Assembly (NCBI RefSeq): GCF_039655775.1
Contig: NZ_JBBYXJ010000002.1
Location: 1,488,001 to 1,552,000 of the forward strand
Source: Iodidimonas sp. SYSU 1G8
GTDB lineage: Bacteria > Pseudomonadota > Alphaproteobacteria > SMXS01
DNA: 64,000 bases
Direction of reading: 5' to 3'
Every line of letters begins with the position of its first letter. Position 1 is the first letter of the stretch. A program made the translations under genes and the position numbers. Below the pieces are notes generated by a model, which saw only the letters and a program-made list of their open reading frames with translations, was not told the origin of the DNA and did not search any database. This document shows, piece by piece, positions 59,854 to 64,000 of this stretch.

Positions 59854-60741
59854 TTACGGGTGAGGCCACCCCTCCTTAGAGATTGTTCGAGCAACCTGCG
59901 CGATGGTGGCTTCCCGGTCAGCCGCGGCGGCGTTGGTTTCCGTCAGATAGACGGCGAGCAGAACCGGCGCCCGGCCCTGTGGCCACAGAATGGAGATGTC
60001 GTTCGTGGTGCCATAGGCGCCGCCGCCGGTCTTGTCGCCGACCTTCCATGCGGCGGGCACGCCGGCCCTGATGCGGTTGTCGCCTGTCTGGTTGGCGACC
60101 AGCCAGTGGGTGAGCATGCGGCGGGAGGCCGGGGAAAGGGCGTCGCCCAGCAGGAGGCGGTGCATGGTCGCGAGCATGGCCGCAGGCGAGGTCGTGTCGC
60201 GCGGGTCGCCCGGCGTCGCCTCGTTCAGTGCGGGCTCGATCCGGTCGAGGCGGGTGATGTCGTCGCCCAGGGACCGCAGATAGCGTGTCAGACCTTCCGG
60301 CCCGCCGAAGGTCGCGAGAAGCAGGTTGGCTGCGGTGTTGTCGCTCAAGGTCATGGTAGCTTCGCAGAGCGCGCCGATGGTCATGCCAGTGCCCAGCCGC
60401 GGCGCGGTCGCCGGCGAGTGGGCGACGATGTCGCCCTTGCCATAGGTCAGCACACGGTCAAGCGTCTCGTCGCCTGCGTCGACACGGGCCAGCACATAGG
60501 CGGCGGCGAGGAACTTGAATGTGCTGCACAAGGGAAAGCGTTCATCGGCCCGGTGGTCGATCCGCGATCCGGTTGCCGTGTCCAGCGCCGCGACGCCCAG
60601 CCTCCCGCCTTGGGTGGCCTCCAGCTTGGCCAAGACAGTGGACCCGTCAAAAGCGGCGGTGCCTGCGAGACCATTCCTCGCGATCAGGCCGGTGACGGAC
60701 AGCGACAGACCGGCGCGCAGGAACGAACGACGAGATAGCAT
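59854..60741 (-). CDS. bla: Class A beta-lactamase with Tat signal
   Basis: 295 aa. Twin-arginine signal SRRSFLRAGLSLSVTGLIA, then the class A active site: S73-TF-K76, S133-D-N, E169-PALN (general base), and K237-TG. It hydrolyses penicillins and some cephalosporins in the periplasm after folding in the cytoplasm. A Cys sits just before the active Ser, as in several enzymes of the class. The partner Cys after KTG that marks KPC/SME carbapenemases is absent (KTGGG). Position between two TonB receptors may be chance. Confidence 0.94.
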   Translation of the reverse strand: MLSRRSFLRAGLSLSVTGLIARNGLAGTAAFDGSTVLAKLEATQGGRLGVAALDTATGSRIDHRADERFPLCSTFKFLAAAYVLARVDAGDETLDRVLTYGKGDIVAHSPATAPRLGTGMTIGALCEATMTLSDNTAANLLLATFGGPEGLTRYLRSLGDDITRLDRIEPALNEATPGDPRDTTSPAAMLATMHRLLLGDALSPASRRMLTHWLVANQTGDNRIRAGVPAAWKVGDKTGGGAYGTTNDISILWPQGRAPVLLAVYLTETNAAAADREATIAQVARTISKEGWPHP

Positions 60742-61194
60742 CAGAAGCTCCTTTCAGGGGAGCGGAGGCGTTGAGATGAGATCGGGTGCATGGAGACTAT
60801 GTCGGGCAGGCGCTGATTGAATGCAACGTCTCGCGCCTTCTCAAAGCTCGATGGACCCGGAAAACGCATACGTTCCCACTCCAGCGGGGCAAGTCACCGA
60901 CGATATTGGCTGTTACGCCGGAGTGGCAATGATGCTTCCGAGAGAGCATAAAAAATCAGACAAGATTGACTGTAAAAATCTTGTAATATCGTTAATATTG
61001 TATATAAATCAATATCTTATAAATAAAAATTCTCCGCAGATGTAAAAATTAATCATTGATTAATGCAATTTTTGCGGGTTACCCTTGCGTTTATGGACGC
61101 TGGAGTGAGCCTTGTAGACGAGCGCTTGCGGGAACGGAGCGCCGATCAATCCACGACTCATGGATCCACCGTCCGCTAAACGGGGGAGGGACGT
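60742..61194. promoter_or_regulatory. AT-rich control region of TonB receptor 3
   Basis: About 450 nt; 60940-61080 is markedly AT-rich. Dyads: AATATTG-N9-CAATAT (about 60994-61015) and ATTAATC-ATT-GATTAAT (61048-61064). These fit a strongly regulated promoter; an iron or substrate regulator is likely. No gene is evident. Confidence 0.5.
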
Positions 61195-63750
61195 ATGGTT
61201 ACCGGGTCTTTCGCGCGGTTGATCAGGCCGCGTGTGTTTCACTCACTAGTGGTTGCTTTGCCAGCCCTGTTGCCCTTCGGAGGGGCGGCGATTGCTCAGG
61301 ACGAGGCGCCGACGCAGATGGCGCAGGCAACCGCCGCCGACGTGTCGCGAAAGGCGGGGCCAAGGCTCGAGACGGTGCTGGTGACGGCGCGCAAGCAGGA
61401 GGAGTCGGCGCAGGACGTGCCGGTGGCAATGACCGCCCTGACCCAGGAACTGGAGCAGGCGACGGTGCGCGACCTGCGCGATCTGAACGGCTATTCCGCC
61501 AACGTGCGCATCGACAACGATCCATCGCGCGCCGGTGCGGCCGCGATCACCATTCGCGGCATCAGCCCGACGCGCACGGACGACAATTCGTTCGACTCCC
61601 CGATCGCCATCATGATCGACGGCATCTATCTGGGGTCGCTGTCGGGGCAGATCATCGAGAATTTCGACATCGAACGCATCGAGATCCTGCGCGGCCCGCA
61701 AGGGACGCTTTACGGCCGCAATACGGTGGGCGGCGTGCTGAACGCGGTGCGCAGCCGGCCGACCGGCGAGTTCGGCGCCAAGCTGCAATACACATTCGGG
61801 CGCTGGAACCAGCATGAATTCAGGGGCGTCTTCAACGCGCCGATCGTTCGCGACAAGCTGGCGGTGAAGGGCTTCTTCACCAACTTGCAGCGCGACGGCT
61901 ACTACAAGAATGAGTATCTGAATTCGACCCAGCCGCAGCGCGACTACATGAACTACGGCCTGACGCTGCTCGCCACGCCGAACGAATGGCTGGAGGTCAA
62001 GCTGACCGTCGAGCGGTTCGAGGACCACAGCCAGGGCGGCGCCTATCTGACCAACTGGAACTTCGCGCCCGGCGTGCTGCCGGCGACGGGGCGGCCGGAA
62101 GATCCCAACTATGCGGGCGGTTTCCTGTCATGCTTCCTGCCGGGCCTGATCAGCGCCGTCCCGAGCGTGCCGTGCCGGACCCAGGTGGATTTTCCGCGCA
62201 AGACCATCGCGACCGACCTGCCCAATCCGGGCCGTGTTAACACCAATGCCTACACGCTTGATGTTTCCGCGAGCCTCAGCGAGGAGATGAAGCTGGTCGG
62301 GTTGTTCGGCTACCGGGACATGAAGGAGTACCGCAAGTACGACTTCGACGGCACGAGCGTCGATCACATCACCATCGAGCGCGATAACGAGTTCGAGCAG
62401 TTCAGCGGAGAGTTGCGCCTGGAAGGCAGCTGGGACACGTCGATCGGCAAGATCAACGCGCTGGTCGGCACCTATTACTGGAACAGCAAGTTCAACCAGA
62501 ACTGGGTTACCGGCGGCGATTTCTGGACGTTCATCGGCGCCTTGAGCGGGTACTCGCTTGCGGCCAACAGCTGGCTCGATCCGTCGCTGGCCGGCTTCAC
62601 AGGGTACAGTACTCCGGTCGAGGCCTGTCTTGCGCCGCGTCCCGACGGGTCGAACGTGAAGGCGCTGTTCGGCCAGGTGGAGTGCGACAGGGGCGCGGGC
62701 GTGCGTGCCTATGGTCCCAAGCTGGTGCAAAAGCTGTTCGAGGACCAGAAGACCACGTCGCAGGCCGCGTTCGCCCATGCCGACTGGGAGTTCATGCCCG
62801 GCTGGACGCTGGAAGCGGGTATCCGCTGGACCTACGAGAAGAAACACTTCATCGCGGCCCAGGCCTATCTGGCGCCGCTCGACCGGGTGGATGAGGTCGG
62901 TTATCCGGCCTATGCGGACCTGAAGAACAGCTGGAAGGACATTTCGCCGAAGGTCGGCCTGTCCTGGAAGGCGACCGACAATGTCATGCTCTACGGTTCC
63001 TATTCGGAAGGCTGGCATTCGGGCGGCTTCTTTGGCGTGAACCAGAACGTGGCCGACTTCGAGCGTGACCAGTACGATCCCGAGCACTCCCAGTCCATCG
63101 AACTGGGCCTCAAGGCGCAATGGTTCGACAACCGATTGCAGACGAACATCGCGCTGTTCCGCAACACGTTCAAGAACAAGCAGGAACAGGCGGTCCAGTT
63201 CGACGACTCCACCAACACGGTGGCCACGGTGTTCAGCAATGTGGCGAACGTCGTCTATCAGGGCATCGAGGGCGAAATTCAGGCCGCGGTCACCGAGAAT
63301 TTGAGCCTCTTCGGATCGGTGGGGTATCTGGATGCCAAGTACAAGAACTTCTTTACCGATGTAAACCCGAACGACAATTGCACGGGCGCGCCGGAATGCA
63401 TCGTCGATGCCAGCTATCTCAGCCCGCGCAATGCACCCAAGCTGACCGTGGGCATTGGCGGTGCTTTCACGATACCGCTGGGGCCGGGCGATCTGCAGAT
63501 CAATGCCAAGTACAGCTATATCAGCAAGGTGGAAGGCAATCTGCTGAACCAGACGCTGGGTCGGGTACCGCCGCGCGACGATCTGAGCGCATCGGTCTCC
63601 TATATGTGGGAGCGCTACAAGGTGACTGTGTTCGGCCGGAACCTGACCAATGAACGCTACGAGACGCCGTCGATCATCGCGCCGCTCTTTGCGGCGGGCA
63701 CGGTGGGCGAGGGTTGGAGCTGGGGTATCGAGGTGAGCGGGGAGTTTTGA
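61195..63750 (+). CDS. TonB-dependent outer-membrane receptor 3
   Basis: 851 aa. An N-terminal signal (SLVVALPALLPFGGAAIA) is followed by ETVLVTARKQEESAQDVPVAMTALTQELEQ, the plug motif FDIERIEILRGPQGTLYGRNTVGGVLNAV, and a barrel ending WGIEVSGEF with terminal Phe. GGGAGGGA lies about 5 nt before ATG 61195. It is related to the other two receptors but is preceded by its own AT-rich control region. Confidence 0.92.
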   Translation: MVTGSFARLIRPRVFHSLVVALPALLPFGGAAIAQDEAPTQMAQATAADVSRKAGPRLETVLVTARKQEESAQDVPVAMTALTQELEQATVRDLRDLNGYSANVRIDNDPSRAGAAAITIRGISPTRTDDNSFDSPIAIMIDGIYLGSLSGQIIENFDIERIEILRGPQGTLYGRNTVGGVLNAVRSRPTGEFGAKLQYTFGRWNQHEFRGVFNAPIVRDKLAVKGFFTNLQRDGYYKNEYLNSTQPQRDYMNYGLTLLATPNEWLEVKLTVERFEDHSQGGAYLTNWNFAPGVLPATGRPEDPNYAGGFLSCFLPGLISAVPSVPCRTQVDFPRKTIATDLPNPGRVNTNAYTLDVSASLSEEMKLVGLFGYRDMKEYRKYDFDGTSVDHITIERDNEFEQFSGELRLEGSWDTSIGKINALVGTYYWNSKFNQNWVTGGDFWTFIGALSGYSLAANSWLDPSLAGFTGYSTPVEACLAPRPDGSNVKALFGQVECDRGAGVRAYGPKLVQKLFEDQKTTSQAAFAHADWEFMPGWTLEAGIRWTYEKKHFIAAQAYLAPLDRVDEVGYPAYADLKNSWKDISPKVGLSWKATDNVMLYGSYSEGWHSGGFFGVNQNVADFERDQYDPEHSQSIELGLKAQWFDNRLQTNIALFRNTFKNKQEQAVQFDDSTNTVATVFSNVANVVYQGIEGEIQAAVTENLSLFGSVGYLDAKYKNFFTDVNPNDNCTGAPECIVDASYLSPRNAPKLTVGIGGAFTIPLGPGDLQINAKYSYISKVEGNLLNQTLGRVPPRDDLSASVSYMWERYKVTVFGRNLTNERYETPSIIAPLFAAGTVGEGWSWGIEVSGEF

Positions 63751-63761
63751 GCCCCACGACC

Positions 63762-63794
63762 CGAGGGCGCGTCGCCGCCGGGCGGCGCGCCTCT
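63762..63794. terminator. Weak GC-rich hairpin after TonB receptor 3
   Basis: GAGGGCGCG and CGCGCCTC-like arms around a GCCGCCGGGCGGC centre. Imperfect and without a T-run, so only a possible bidirectional terminator. Confidence 0.35.
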
Positions 63795-63806
63795 TCAGCC
63801 ATTGCT

Positions 63807-64000
63807 TTAGCCGGCGAAGAGACGCGCCAGCGCGACTTCCCGGCGGGACATGAAGCGGGCCGATTTCGCGGCTTCGTAAATACCGGAAAGTGTTTCCGCC
63901 TCGAACGCGTCGAGGACCTTGCCGTGGACATAGCTCTTGCGGACGATGGTGGGGGTATTGCCCAGCATGTCGGCAATTTCGCTCATCACCGCCTTGATCT
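63807..64000 (-). CDS. DNA topoisomerase IB, C-terminal fragment (runs off right edge)
   Basis: The last 64 codons. They read IKAVMSEIADMLGNTPTIVR followed by KSYVHGKVLDAFEAETL, the C-terminal motif of poxvirus-type bacterial topoisomerase IB. The Tyr in RKSYVH is the expected DNA-linked nucleophile. Such enzymes relax supercoils by transient 3'-phosphotyrosyl cleavage. The rest of the gene lies beyond the window. Confidence 0.85.
   Translation of the reverse strand, partial: IKAVMSEIADMLGNTPTIVRKSYVHGKVLDAFEAETLSGIYEAAKSARFMSRREVALARLFAG

Noticed and set aside
59854-60741. Carbapenemase call for the class A beta-lactamase
   Set aside because: The Cys just before the active Ser is present, but the partner Cys after the KTG motif found in KPC/SME enzymes is not.
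1-64000. CRISPR arrays, insertion sequences, prophage, integrase or attachment sites
   Set aside because: I found no spaced repeats, transposase motifs, terminal inverted repeats of insertion sequences or integrase genes on either strand.

Overview
The window is about 64 kb of GC-rich DNA, and every gene family I can recognise fits an aerobic, free-living alphaproteobacterium. Support comes from three sphingomonad-style TonB-dependent receptors, two cytochromes P450, two Rieske oxygenases, a quinohaemoprotein alcohol dehydrogenase, NodT-type efflux outer-membrane factors and an orphan ECF sigma factor. It reads as ordinary chromosome. I see no transposase, integrase, phage gene, CRISPR array, tRNA or rRNA. 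Strand switches are frequent and many are closed by clear hairpin terminators.

Left part (1-5,000): the start of an HI0933-type flavoprotein, a TerC-family membrane protein and a divergent DUF4112 gene, a PCu(A)C copper chaperone, a secreted Mn-type superoxide dismutase and serine acetyltransferase. Between terC and the DUF4112 gene lie two divergent copies of one structured leader element, each 47-48 nt from its start codon and with covarying stems. This is the most interesting non-coding signal in the window. Middle-left (5,300-15,250): two giant paralogous autotransporters (1,491 and about 1,621 aa), each followed by a similar terminator. Next (15,280-27,600): a TPR sulfotransferase, a YbaK-type deacylase, a GH1 glycosidase, an ABC exporter-like protein that has lost Walker A and Walker B residues, a PA2169-type protein, a PepSY membrane protein, an ECF sigma factor, a Sel1 protein and an unknown membrane protein.

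The core accessory region (26,950-50,400) looks like a catabolic island. A TetR regulator diverges from a TonB receptor - SDR - P450 - Rieske oxygenase run, followed by a PVA-dehydrogenase-like quinohaemoprotein, a DUF579-like putative methyltransferase and a flavodoxin-fold reductase. A MarR-controlled EmrAB-type tripartite pump, a second Rieske oxygenase with Glu at the usual bridging-Asp position, and a TetR-controlled RND pump complete it. My inference is uptake of a hydrophobic substrate, stepwise oxidation, and export of toxic substrate or intermediates. The substrate cannot be read from sequence.

Right part (50,400-64,000): a VOC-ArsR-AHSA1 mini-operon, several small envelope proteins, a candidate small RNA, a P450 divergent from a LuxR-type solo regulator with an altered ligand pocket, two TonB receptors flanking a Tat-exported class A beta-lactamase, and the C-terminus of a type IB topoisomerase at the edge.
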